A DNA stretch of 8,538 nt from Hyphomicrobiales bacterium (GCA_027051995.1 JALUFY010000357.1:1-8538); one strand, 5' to 3'; positions 1 through 6,428 are shown, counted from the first letter of the stretch. A program made the numbers and translations. The notes: a model not told the origin generated them from the letters alone.

Positions 1-69
1 AGGCGGACGAGGCGGCCGGGCTGATGCGCGCGGCCTCCTCGCGCATCAGCCCGGCCGCCTCGTCCGCCT
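1..69. repeat. Perfect 30-bp inverted repeat (foldback) at window edge
   Basis: Bases 1-30 are the exact reverse complement of bases 40-69, separated by a 9-base spacer (31-39, cggcctcct). The outer arm begins at base 1, so its full length cannot be seen. It sits inside the M16 coding frame: on the minus strand the 69-40 arm encodes ordinary M16-like sequence (KADEAAGLMR) and the other arm gives ARISPAASSA. A perfect palindrome ending exactly at the edge of a contig is a common signature of strand-switch or foldback chimeras. A natural hairpin is less likely, but cannot be excluded without the adjoining sequence. Confidence 0.95.
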
Positions 70-1006
70 TGTCCGGCGCGGTGGCGGCGTAGAGATAGAG
101 CAGGCCGGTATCGGCCCAGGGCGAATAATAGCTGTAAACCGAATAGCACAACCCCCGTTCCTCGCGCAGCGACTGGAACAGGCGCGAGGCCATGCCCGAG
201 CCGAGAACCGACGACATGGCCTGAGCGGCGTAAATCTCCTCGTCCAGATAGCCCGGCGCGGGCCAGGCCAGAACGATATGCGTCTGATCCTGATCGCGCG
301 CCGCGCGCGCCCGCCCGGAGGAGAAGACCGGCGCCTGGCGCTCCGGCGCGCCGCCCGGCGCGAAGTCCGAAAGGAGCGCCCCGGCCGTATCCACCAGTTC
401 GTCATGCCCGATCCCCCCGGCGGCCGACAGCACCATCCGCCCGGCGGTGTATTCGCGCCGCAGGAAGCCGCGCAGATCGTCCGGCGTCAGCGCCGAAACC
501 GTCTCCGGCGTTCCAAGCACGGAGCGCCCCAGCGGATGGCCCGCAAAGGCCACCGCCTCGGCCTGCTCGAAGACCACATCCGCAGGATCATCCAGGGAGG
601 CGGCGATTTCCTGCAGGATGACGCCGCGCTCGCGCTCCATCTCGCCGGCATCGAACAGCGGGCCGGTGAGGATGTCGGCCAGCACGTCCAGCGCTAGCGG
701 CCAGTCCTCCTTCAGCACATGGGCGGTATATCCGGTGGTCTCCGTGGAAGTGGAGGCGTTCAGATCGCCGCCGCGCCCCTCGATCGCGCCGGCGATCTCC
801 CTGGCCGTGCGCCGTTTCGTGCCCTTGAAGGCCATGTGCTCCAGAAAATGCGCCAATCCGGCCTCGCGCAGCGTCTCGTCGCGCGATCCGGCCAGCGCCC
901 ACACCCCCAGCGCCACCATCTCCAGATGCGCCATCTCGTGCGTGACGACCGCCAGCCCGTTGGCGAGACGCGAAACGCGCACCCGGGAAGAAAAAGAAGA
1001 AGTCAC
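1..1006 (-). CDS. M16 family zinc peptidase (mitochondrial processing peptidase-like), 3' end missing
   Basis: Probable zinc-dependent endopeptidase of family M16 (pitrilysin / processing-peptidase beta type). About 335 codons are visible and none is a stop; family members are usually about 420 residues, so the C-terminal end is lost off the window. The inverzincin motif HFLEH is at residues 53-57, and Glu133, 76 residues after His57, fits the third zinc ligand (HxxEH...E). The stretch GGDLNASTSTETT (79-91) and the later LREERGLCYS match the N- and C-terminal M16 half-domains. No signal peptide is seen, so it is probably cytoplasmic. The GTG start at 1006-1004 is chosen because GGGAG (1016-1012) lies 5 nt upstream and homology begins right after it. 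The start is 1 nt past the fic stop, which suggests translational coupling. The last ~23 codons (bases 1-69) lie in a perfect foldback; residues after about 315 are probably not genuine. Confidence 0.9.
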   Translation of the reverse strand, partial: MTSSFSSRVRVSRLANGLAVVTHEMAHLEMVALGVWALAGSRDETLREAGLAHFLEHMAFKGTKRRTAREIAGAIEGRGGDLNASTSTETTGYTAHVLKEDWPLALDVLADILTGPLFDAGEMERERGVILQEIAASLDDPADVVFEQAEAVAFAGHPLGRSVLGTPETVSALTPDDLRGFLRREYTAGRMVLSAAGGIGHDELVDTAGALLSDFAPGGAPERQAPVFSSGRARAARDQDQTHIVLAWPAPGYLDEEIYAAQAMSSVLGSGMASRLFQSLREERGLCYSVYSYYSPWADTGLLYLYAATAPDKADEAAGLMREEAARISPAASSA

Positions 1007-1007
1007 G

Positions 1008-2207
1008 TCAGCTCCCGTCATCCTGTTTCATGCGCGCGCCTTCGTCGAGCAGGCTCATGTATTGCCGGTAGGCATAGACCCGCCCGCGTTTCTTGCCGGT
1101 GATTTCGCGCACAATCCCCATCCGGGAAAGAGCCGCGAAGGCCTTGTTGATCGTCGGCTGGGAAAGACCCGTTCCCCGCTGCATGCCGGAAGCCGTGACA
1201 AGGGGCCGCTTCTGCATTTCCCGCAGCATGACAAGCAGGGTGGCCGCCTGCCTGCCCGCATCCGCCGATGCGATGCGCGCCTCGTCATCACGGAACAAGT
1301 TCATCAGCCGGTTGGCTGTATGCACGGCGTTTCCGGCGGTGTCCCTCACGCCTTCAAGGAAGAAATCCAGCCAGTCCTCCCACGCCCCCTCTGTGCGCGC
1401 CCGCGTCAGAAGCTGGAAATACCGGCGGCGGTTCCTGCGCAGATAGAGGCTGAGATAAAGCAGGGGATAGCGCAGGAGACCTTCCGCGTGCAGAACGAAG
1501 GACACCAGCATCCGTCCCAGGCGGCCATTGCCATCCAGAAAGGGATGAATCGTCTCGAACTGCACATGCGCCAGCGCCGCCTTGATCAGCGTTTCATAAG
1601 GTTGCGCCTCATCGTCACGCGCGTTGAGAAAATGCTCCAGGGCGGCCATGCACGCCTCGACATGCTCCGGCGGCGGCGGCACGAATTCCGCGTCCGCCAC
1701 GGTTTCGCCGTTCAGCCAGTTCTGGCGGGTGCGGAAATGCCCCGGCTGCCTGCGCGAGCCACGCCCGCTGTCCAGCAGAATGGCGTGCATCTCGCGCAGG
1801 AGCCGGTTGCACAAGGGCAGGCCTTCCTTCAGGCGGCGCATGCCATGCTCCAGGGCGCGCACGTAATTGGAAACCTCCCGCACATCGTCAAAGGGCGCGC
1901 CCGGCGCTTCATCCAGCTCGAAAAGCAGAAGATCGGACAGCGTCGATTGCGTGCCCTCGATCTGCGACGAGAGCACGGCTTCCCGGCGCACATAGGTATA
2001 GAGAAAAATCTCCGGTTCCGGCAGAAGCGTGGTGATCGCATCCAGCCCGCCAAGGGCGTGAATGGCCTGTTCCAGCAGCTTGCGGCGGCGCGGCGCGTCA
2101 TAGCGCAGGGGCGGACCCGGCGGCAGGGGAAAGGGAACGAAGGCCCTTCCCGTGTGGCCTTCGACGGAAACGGGATGAAACGTCCCTGTTGTTCCACGTT
2201 TCGTCAT
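1008..2207 (-). CDS. Fic family protein (probable AMP-transferase, class II, with C-terminal winged helix)
   Basis: A 399-residue Fic/DOC protein that probably transfers AMP from ATP to a hydroxyl side chain of a target protein; the target is unknown. The catalytic motif HPFLDGNGRLGR (residues 221-232) is intact, with His221, the anion-binding loop and Arg232. The N-terminal motif SSQIEG (80-85) fits the [S/T]xxxE[G/N] inhibitory helix, with Glu84 as the inhibitory glutamate, so this is a self-inhibited class II Fic. Residues about 318-380 look like a winged helix-turn-helix (SQPTINKAFAAL as recognition region), common in stand-alone Fic proteins of the SoFic type. The ATG at 2207 begins MTKRGTTG, typical of the family, but has no good Shine-Dalgarno; a 15-codon leader ORF ends across the start (ATGA). 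Its stop is 1 nt before the M16 GTG. All key residues are present, so it should be active. I see no antitoxin gene; the inhibitory helix is built in. Composition resembles the neighbours. Confidence 0.95.
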   Translation of the reverse strand: MTKRGTTGTFHPVSVEGHTGRAFVPFPLPPGPPLRYDAPRRRKLLEQAIHALGGLDAITTLLPEPEIFLYTYVRREAVLSSQIEGTQSTLSDLLLFELDEAPGAPFDDVREVSNYVRALEHGMRRLKEGLPLCNRLLREMHAILLDSGRGSRRQPGHFRTRQNWLNGETVADAEFVPPPPEHVEACMAALEHFLNARDDEAQPYETLIKAALAHVQFETIHPFLDGNGRLGRMLVSFVLHAEGLLRYPLLYLSLYLRRNRRRYFQLLTRARTEGAWEDWLDFFLEGVRDTAGNAVHTANRLMNLFRDDEARIASADAGRQAATLLVMLREMQKRPLVTASGMQRGTGLSQPTINKAFAALSRMGIVREITGKKRGRVYAYRQYMSLLDEGARMKQDDGS

Positions 2208-2251
2208 GACGCAGCGCCGCCCGGATTTTCAAGTCCAGCTTGTTCAAGCAT
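2204..2251 (-). CDS. Possible 15-codon leader ORF overlapping the fic start
   Basis: A short ORF reads MLEQAGLENPGGAAS and stops at a TGA that shares ATGA with the fic start codon. The fic start itself has only a poor Shine-Dalgarno (GGGCGG too far upstream), so re-initiation after this ORF is plausible. Against it, the ORF's own AAAGG lies directly next to its ATG, with no proper spacing. It may be chance; no product function is proposed. Confidence 0.25.
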   Translation of the reverse strand: MLEQAGLENPGGAAS

Positions 2252-2282
2252 CCTTTAATAAGGCATTTCCTTGTTAAAGGAT
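2250..2282. promoter_or_regulatory. 33-bp imperfect palindrome between thrC and fic (candidate operator)
   Basis: The arms ATCCTTTAA-t-AAGG (2250-2263) and CCTT-g-TTAAAGGAT (2269-2282) are reverse complements at 13 of 14 positions around a 5-base centre (CATTT, 2264-2268). The single mismatch is T2259/G2273. The site lies in an AT-rich gap of a GC-rich region, 43 bp upstream of the fic start. No U-run follows it in the thrC transcription direction, so it does not look like an intrinsic terminator of thrC. A dimeric regulator binding site, perhaps for the Fic winged-helix domain itself, is the preferred but unproven reading; a leader hairpin is the alternative. Confidence 0.5.
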
Positions 2283-2330
2283 ATGGCGTTTTTGTTTAAT
2301 AACACCAGACATGAACAGGCCGCAATCGGT

Positions 2331-3722
2331 TCATGCGCCCGCGTTGCCTTCGATGAAGGCCTCCACCTGCTCCAGATCATCGGGCAGCACGGTGAGATAC
2401 TCTTTGGCCTCCATGATGTGCGCCAGACGCTGTGGCAGGGCCGGGCGCTGGCCACTGGCGCGATCAACCGCATCGGGGAACTTGGCCGGGTGCGCCGTGG
2501 CCAGAGAGATCATCGCCGCCTCCGGAGAGGCCTTCTCCATCGCCACATGCAGGCCCACCGCCGTGTGCGGATCCACCAGTTCGCCGGTTTCCGCGTATAT
2601 CCGCCTGATGGTCTCGATCACCGCCTCCTCGTCCGTCCGCCCGGAATCGAACAGCGTCCGCATGGCTTCGAGCGCCGCCTCCGGAATGGTGAAGGCCCCC
2701 GATTGCGCCAGCGAATCCATCAGCCGCTTCAGGCCGGCCGCGTCGCGCTCCATCATGTCGAAGAGCAGCCGCTCGAAATTGGAGGAGACCTGAATGTCCA
2801 TCGACGGGCTTGTGGTGGCGGTCACGCCCGTCACCTCGTAGCGCCCCGTGGTGAGCGCCCGGTGCAGGATGTCGTTGACGTTGGTGGCAATGACCAGCCG
2901 CTTGATGGGCAGGCCCATGCGCTTTGCCGCGTATCCGGCGAAGATGTCGCCGAAATTGCCCGTCGGCACGGTGAAGGAGACTGCCCTGTCCGGCGCGCCC
3001 AGGGCCAGCGCCGATGTGGCGTAATAGACGATCTGCGCCAGAATGCGCCCCCAGTTGATGGAGTTCACCCCCGCCAGCTTCATCCGCTCGCGGAAGGGTG
3101 CGTCGTTGAACATCGCCTTGACCAGCGCCTGACAGTCGTCGAAATCGCCCTCGATGGCGATGTTGTGGACGTTCGGCGCATCCACCGTGGTCATCTGCCG
3201 GCGCTGCACCTCCGACACCCGCCCATGCGGATGCAGGATGAAGATGGAGGCGCGCCTGGAATGCCGGAAGGCCTCGATGGCCGCCGATCCGGTATCGCCC
3301 GAGGTGGCCCCGATGATGGTCACATGGGCGTCGCGGCGCTCCAGCGCGGCGTCCATGAGACGGGCCAGCATCTGCATGGCCACGTCCTTGAAGGCCAGGG
3401 TGGGCCCGTGAAACAGCTCCAGTAGCCACAGATTGCCGTCCAGCTGCTCCAGCGGCGTCACCGCCGGATGGCCGAATTCCGCCGCCGCCTCTTCGATCAG
3501 CGCCGCCAGCTCTTCTCCGCCCAGGAAGCCGCCCATGTAGGGCTCCATGACCGCCCGCGCCACTTCCGCCCAGGGGCGGTTGCGCAGAGCCCGCCAGTCA
3601 TCGGCGGAAAGCTCCGGCCATTCGGCCGGCAGATAAAGCCCTCCGTCCGGCGCCAGCCCGGCCAGCAGGACATCCTCGAAGCTGCGCCCGGCATCACCGC
3701 CGCGCGTCGATTGATACAGCAT
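2331..3722 (-). CDS. thrC: Threonine synthase
   Basis: PLP-dependent enzyme that converts O-phospho-L-homoserine and water to L-threonine and phosphate, the last step of threonine synthesis, in the cytoplasm. The protein is 463 residues, the usual length of the long bacterial/fungal-type ThrC. N-terminal STRGGDAGRSFEDVLLAGLAPDGGLYLP is the family signature. The Schiff-base lysine is Lys112 in HGPTLAFKD. ATSGDTG (139-145) and PTGNFGD (253-259) are phosphate/PLP contacts, and SPSMDIQ follows near 305. The C-terminal end TAHPAKFP...LPQRLAHIMEAKEYLTVLP is also typical. The ATG at 3722 is preferred over a TTG two codons upstream because GGGGA (3734-3730) stands 7 nt before the ATG. It is read divergently from ialB. 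In many alphaproteobacteria the next gene is the M16 peptidase; here fic lies between. I see no terminator after the stop, so read-through into fic is possible. Confidence 0.98.
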   Translation of the reverse strand: MLYQSTRGGDAGRSFEDVLLAGLAPDGGLYLPAEWPELSADDWRALRNRPWAEVARAVMEPYMGGFLGGEELAALIEEAAAEFGHPAVTPLEQLDGNLWLLELFHGPTLAFKDVAMQMLARLMDAALERRDAHVTIIGATSGDTGSAAIEAFRHSRRASIFILHPHGRVSEVQRRQMTTVDAPNVHNIAIEGDFDDCQALVKAMFNDAPFRERMKLAGVNSINWGRILAQIVYYATSALALGAPDRAVSFTVPTGNFGDIFAGYAAKRMGLPIKRLVIATNVNDILHRALTTGRYEVTGVTATTSPSMDIQVSSNFERLLFDMMERDAAGLKRLMDSLAQSGAFTIPEAALEAMRTLFDSGRTDEEAVIETIRRIYAETGELVDPHTAVGLHVAMEKASPEAAMISLATAHPAKFPDAVDRASGQRPALPQRLAHIMEAKEYLTVLPDDLEQVEAFIEGNAGA

Positions 3723-3729
3723 GAACAAT

Positions 3730-3734
3730 TCCCC
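3730..3734 (-). promoter_or_regulatory. Shine-Dalgarno of thrC (decides the start)
   Basis: GGGGA on the minus strand is 7 nt upstream of the ATG at 3722 but only 1 nt upstream of the in-frame TTG at 3728. The ATG is therefore the likely start and the protein begins MLYQSTRG. Confidence 0.7.
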
Positions 3735-3758
3735 GATGAAACGGTTTTCCGGACGCGC

Positions 3759-3788
3759 ACACTAGACGCAAATCAACATGCCGCTCAA
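3759..3788 (-). promoter_or_regulatory. Weak candidate sigma-70 promoter of thrC
   Basis: On the minus strand TTGAGC (3788-3783) is followed after 17 bp by CTAGTG (3765-3760), or after 18 bp by TAGTGT. The -35 is a fair match and the -10 a poor one. The placement, about 40 bp ahead of the start codon, is reasonable. It was found by eye only. Confidence 0.25.
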
Positions 3789-3964
3789 GAGCGCGGGCCG
3801 GAATTTGGCCGTATTTGTCCGTGAATGATCCCGGAAGCGATCCCCCATCCCCGCCCGCCGCGCCATGCTGGACGCGCGGTGCGTTTCGGAGTAAGGATTG
3901 CCGCACGGCGGACGCCATCGCCCCCGCGCCCGAAACAACATTTGCAAATGGAGCATCAGCGAAG

Positions 3965-4645
3965 ATGAACACCCGTGGTCTGGCCGCAACCCTCGCCAAA
4001 ACCCTTTCGCCCGCCGTTCTCGGCCTTTTCATCGCCGCTGGCGGCGCTACGGTCTCCAGCGCGCCCGGCCTGGCCCAGCAGGCGGGCGGCATGCCCGTCA
4101 CCCCCTTCGGCCCGCGCGTCAAGCCGCCCGCCGGGGCGCCCCGGCGGCAGCGCCCGGTTCAGCCGCGCGGCCCCAAGCCGGAAATCGTGATGAAAAACGG
4201 CATGTGGAAGGTGGTCTGCGAGACGGTGCCCGTGGCCAGGGACAAGACGGTCAAGACCTGTTACGTCTCCGCCACCGCCATCGACACCAGGCGCAAGAAC
4301 GTCTTTCTGTCGCTCATCGTGCTCAAGAACAAGGTCAAGGACAAGAAGGGCAACGTCAAGATCACCCACATGATGAACGTGCGCGCCCCCGTCGGCGTCT
4401 ATCTGCCCACAGGCATCGGCTTGGAGATCGACGGCAAGGCCATCGCCCGGGTGCCCTTCATCCGCTGCAATCCGGTGTTCTGCGAATCCCTGGCCGAGGC
4501 AAGACCGCAAACGCTGAGCAAGCTGAAGAAGGGCACCAAGGCGCGCTTCATCTTTTACGCCGCCCCCGGCGTCGGCCTGCCCCTGGAGTTCAAGCTCTCC
4601 GGCTTCACCGCCGCCATGAAAAAACTCGACAGCCTGCCCAACTGA
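3965..4645 (+). CDS. Invasion-associated locus B (IalB) family periplasmic protein
   Basis: A 226-residue secreted protein of the IalB family, named after a Bartonella protein needed for red-cell invasion but widespread in free-living alphaproteobacteria, where its role is unknown. Residues 1-37 form a signal peptide (basic start MNTRG, hydrophobic core about 17-30, likely cleavage after GLA, Ala37). A Pro/Arg/Lys-rich linker (about 50-73) follows, then the IalB domain from about 75: NGMWKVVCE with Cys85, Cys99, the central LPTGIGLEIDGK, then FIRCNPVFCES with Cys168 and Cys173, and near the end LSGFTAAM. The four cysteines probably form two disulfides in the periplasm. The usual C-x-x-x-GC has Phe instead of Gly before the second Cys. 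The start is chosen at the signal peptide; GGAG (3950-3953) is 11 nt upstream, rather far. It lies upstream of tldD, a pairing seen in other alphaproteobacteria. There is no clear terminator. Confidence 0.85.
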   Translation: MNTRGLAATLAKTLSPAVLGLFIAAGGATVSSAPGLAQQAGGMPVTPFGPRVKPPAGAPRRQRPVQPRGPKPEIVMKNGMWKVVCETVPVARDKTVKTCYVSATAIDTRRKNVFLSLIVLKNKVKDKKGNVKITHMMNVRAPVGVYLPTGIGLEIDGKAIARVPFIRCNPVFCESLAEARPQTLSKLKKGTKARFIFYAAPGVGLPLEFKLSGFTAAMKKLDSLPN

Positions 4646-4718
4646 GCAGCATCCGGAAGAATGCATTATAAGGCGATACACCTCAATTAGTTACACAAGA
4701 ACCCATCATGCATCCGCC

Positions 4719-4862
4719 GTTCCCGCGAAGGCGGGAACCCAAGTGTGACTCTCCACGCATGGCGGAGAATGAGGCCGGGCTTCCGGTTGAAACGGCAGTG
4801 TTCCAGCCGCCATGTTCTCCGCCAGCCGGGATTCACACTTGGATCTCCGCCTTCGCGGAGAT
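4719..4862. repeat. REP/BIME-like palindromic element, two inverted hairpins
   Basis: An imperfect palindrome of about 145 bp between ialB and tldD. The left hairpin is GTTCCCGC-GAAG-GCGGGAAC (4719-4738) followed by CCAAGTGTGA (4739-4748). The right copy, inverted, is TCACACTTGG (4833-4842) then ATCTCCGC-CTTC-GCGGAGAT (4843-4862). The two 30-base units agree at 24 positions, and all six differences fall in three base pairs that stay paired. An inner pair GGCGGAGAA (4761-4769) / TTCTCCGCC (4815-4823) is exact. Translated, the element gives the familiar FPRRREP and AFAEMT-like peptides of proteobacterial intergenic palindromic repeats. It is probably non-coding and present in many copies in the genome. 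It may act on mRNA stability or as a leader structure of tldD. Confidence 0.85.
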
Positions 4863-4899
4863 GACGAATCCAGTGGCAACCGGAGAGCGAATAACGGCC

Positions 4900-4989
4900 A
4901 TGAGAAAATACCGCCATTTGCCGGATTACCGCCAGGTCCACGGCCGCGAAGACATTTCCCCAAACACCACCCGGAAGGCCCGCGCATGA
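4900..4989 (+). CDS. Possible 29-codon leader ORF overlapping the tldD start
   Basis: A short ORF starting MRKYRHLPDYRQ and ending TTRKARA terminates in a TGA that shares ATGA with the tldD ATG at 4986. It is strongly basic. GGAGAG (4882-4887) is 12 nt upstream, too far for a good ribosome site, and codon use (AGA, AAA, CCA, TTG) is less GC-biased than in the neighbouring genes. tldD has a good ribosome site of its own, so coupling is not required. It could be a leader peptide or chance; no function is proposed. Confidence 0.25.
   Translation: MRKYRHLPDYRQVHGREDISPNTTRKARA
4973..4978 (+). promoter_or_regulatory. Shine-Dalgarno of tldD (decides the start)
   Basis: GGAAGG stands 7 nt before the ATG at 4986. 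This, and TldD homology starting near there, rules out the longer open frame that begins inside the palindromic repeat. Confidence 0.75.
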
Positions 4990-6407
4990 CACATCCTGGC
5001 CCGGAGCTGATCTTCACGCACACGGACTTCGATCGCGAAAAGGCCGCCCGCATCGCGCGGGACGCCCTGAGCGGCGCAGACGATGGCGAGTTGTTCATTG
5101 AGCTGTCGCGCTCCGAGGCCCTGATGTGGGACGACGGCAAGCTGAAATCCGCCACCTATGATTCGCGCTCCGGCTTCGGCCTGCGCTCGGTCAGCGGCGA
5201 ACGCACCGGCTACGCCCATTCATCGGAAGTCTCCGAGGCGGCCCTTTCGCGCGCCGCGCAGACCGTGCGCGCCGTGCAAACCGGGCACGAGGGCAGCCTC
5301 GCCCTGCCGCCGCGCGGCGCCAACGCCGCGCTCTATCCGCCGGATGATCCCACAAGCGAGATGCCCTTCGCCGCCAAGGTGAAGCTGCTGGAAGAGGCCG
5401 ACGCCTTCGCCCGCTCGCTGGATGCGCGCGTGCGCCAGGTTTCGGTCTCGCTGGCCGGATCGTGGGAGGCGGTGGCCATCATCCGCCCGGATGCCCAGGC
5501 CTTCGATTTCCGCCCCCTGATGCGTTTCAACGTCTCCATCATCACCGAAGAGGGAGAAAGGCGCGGCACGGGCATGCATGGCCTGGGCGGCCGCGAGCAC
5601 TGGACCGATTACATCGGCGGCGAAAAGTGGAAGGAGGCGGTGCGCGAGGCCCTGCGCCAGTCGCTCGTCTCGCTGGAGGCCGCCCCCGCCCCGGCGGGTG
5701 AAATGGACGTGGTGCTGGGCCCCGGCTGGCCCGGCATTCTGTTGCACGAGGCGGTGGGGCACGGCCTGGAGGGCGACTTCAACCGCAAGGGCACCTCCGC
5801 CTTCGCCGGGCTCATGGGCGAGCAGGTGGCGGCGAAAGGCGTGACCGTCATCGATGACGGCTCCATCCCCGGCCGGCGCGGCTCGCTGACCATCGATGAT
5901 GAAGGCACGCCCACCGGCCCCACCACCCTCATCGAGAACGGCAGACTGGTGGGCTACATGCAGGACCGCATGAACGCCCGCCTCATGGGCATGCAGCCCA
6001 CCGGAAACGGGCGGCGCGAATCCTACGCCCACGCCCCCATCCCGCGCATGACCAACACCTTCATGCAGGCGGGCGAATACAAGCCGGAGGAAATCATCCG
6101 CTCGGTGAAGAAGGGGCTCTATGCCGTCTCCTTCGGCGGCGGTCAGGTGGACATCACCTCGGGCAACTTCGTTTTCACCTGCACCGAGGCCTATCTGATC
6201 GAGAACGGCAAGGTCACCCGCCCGGTGAAAGACGCCACACTCATCGGCAACGGCAAGGACGCCCTGACGCGCGTCGCCATGGTGGGCGACGATCTGGCCC
6301 TCGATCCGGGCATCGGCACCTGCGGCAAGGCCGGCCAGGGCGTGCCCGTCGGCGTCGGCCAGCCCACCATCCGCCTTGACGGCCTCACCGCTGGCGGCAC
6401 CGGCTGA
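4986..6407 (+). CDS. tldD: TldD metalloprotease subunit
   Basis: A 473-residue protein of the TldD/PmbA family. TldD pairs with TldE (PmbA) to form a zinc protease that clips unfolded peptides; in Escherichia coli it matures microcin B17 and degrades the antitoxin CcdA. TldD is the catalytic subunit. The zinc motif HEAVGH (His254, Glu255, His259) is intact, and Cys399 in NFVFTCTEAY is at the position of the conserved cysteine ligand. Other family blocks are visible: DRMNARLMGMQPTGNGRR (327-344) and KDATLIGNG (415-423), and the C-terminal GTCGKAGQGVPVGVGQP. Length is normal (about 480). No signal peptide, so cytoplasmic. No tldE gene is in the window; it is normally elsewhere in alphaproteobacterial genomes. 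In many alphaproteobacteria coxB follows tldD; here a MATE transporter gene follows instead, 107 bp on. Confidence 0.97.
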   Translation: MTHPGPELIFTHTDFDREKAARIARDALSGADDGELFIELSRSEALMWDDGKLKSATYDSRSGFGLRSVSGERTGYAHSSEVSEAALSRAAQTVRAVQTGHEGSLALPPRGANAALYPPDDPTSEMPFAAKVKLLEEADAFARSLDARVRQVSVSLAGSWEAVAIIRPDAQAFDFRPLMRFNVSIITEEGERRGTGMHGLGGREHWTDYIGGEKWKEAVREALRQSLVSLEAAPAPAGEMDVVLGPGWPGILLHEAVGHGLEGDFNRKGTSAFAGLMGEQVAAKGVTVIDDGSIPGRRGSLTIDDEGTPTGPTTLIENGRLVGYMQDRMNARLMGMQPTGNGRRESYAHAPIPRMTNTFMQAGEYKPEEIIRSVKKGLYAVSFGGGQVDITSGNFVFTCTEAYLIENGKVTRPVKDATLIGNGKDALTRVAMVGDDLALDPGIGTCGKAGQGVPVGVGQPTIRLDGLTAGGTG

Positions 6408-6428
6408 GAGCCATTTCCATACTGTAAT

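Larger units (their letters stand above)
3723..3964. other. Divergent thrC/ialB intergenic region
   Basis: The 242 bp between two divergent start codons must hold both promoters. On the thrC side there is the candidate promoter noted above. At 3796-3810 there is a short palindrome (GGCC-GGAATTT-GGCC) that could be an operator. On the ialB side no convincing -35/-10 pair could be picked out. The ialB frame stays open upstream to a TTG at 3815, but the extra residues do not resemble coding sequence or a signal peptide. Confidence 0.5.
4646..4985. other. ialB-tldD intergenic region
   Basis: These 340 bp hold the palindromic element above and a possible leader ORF. From 4646 to 4718 the sequence is relatively AT-rich, with TTATAA at 4666-4671 as a possible -10, but no matching -35 was seen. 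No intrinsic terminator with a T-run was found. Nothing else is recognised. Confidence 0.5.

Noticed and set aside
447..2258. Plus-strand open frame of 603 codons antisense to fic and M16
   Set aside because: It spans two genes with clear motifs on the other strand, and its translation is low-complexity and rich in Arg/Ser/Pro. It is open because of GC-biased third positions on the minus strand.
2250..2282. Intrinsic terminator of thrC
   Set aside because: The hairpin is followed by GCTTGAACAAG on the minus strand rather than a U-run, and its stem is AT-rich.
2271..3425. Plus-strand open frame of 384 codons across thrC
   Set aside because: It is antisense to an unambiguous thrC and has no recognisable fold or ribosome site.
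3723..3728. TTG start two codons upstream for thrC
   Set aside because: The Shine-Dalgarno would be only 1 nt from the TTG but is correctly spaced for the ATG at 3722.
3815..3964. Upstream extension of ialB from a TTG
   Set aside because: It would bury the signal peptide 50 residues inside the protein.
4660..4713. Repeated ATGCAT words after ialB
   Set aside because: They are only 6-8 bp long and self-palindromic; two copies can occur by chance.
4708..4989. Open frames through the ialB-tldD gap (93 codons plus, 101 and 149 codons minus)
   Set aside because: The peptides FPRRREP, AFAEMT and similar are the known translation products of intergenic palindromic repeats, not genes.
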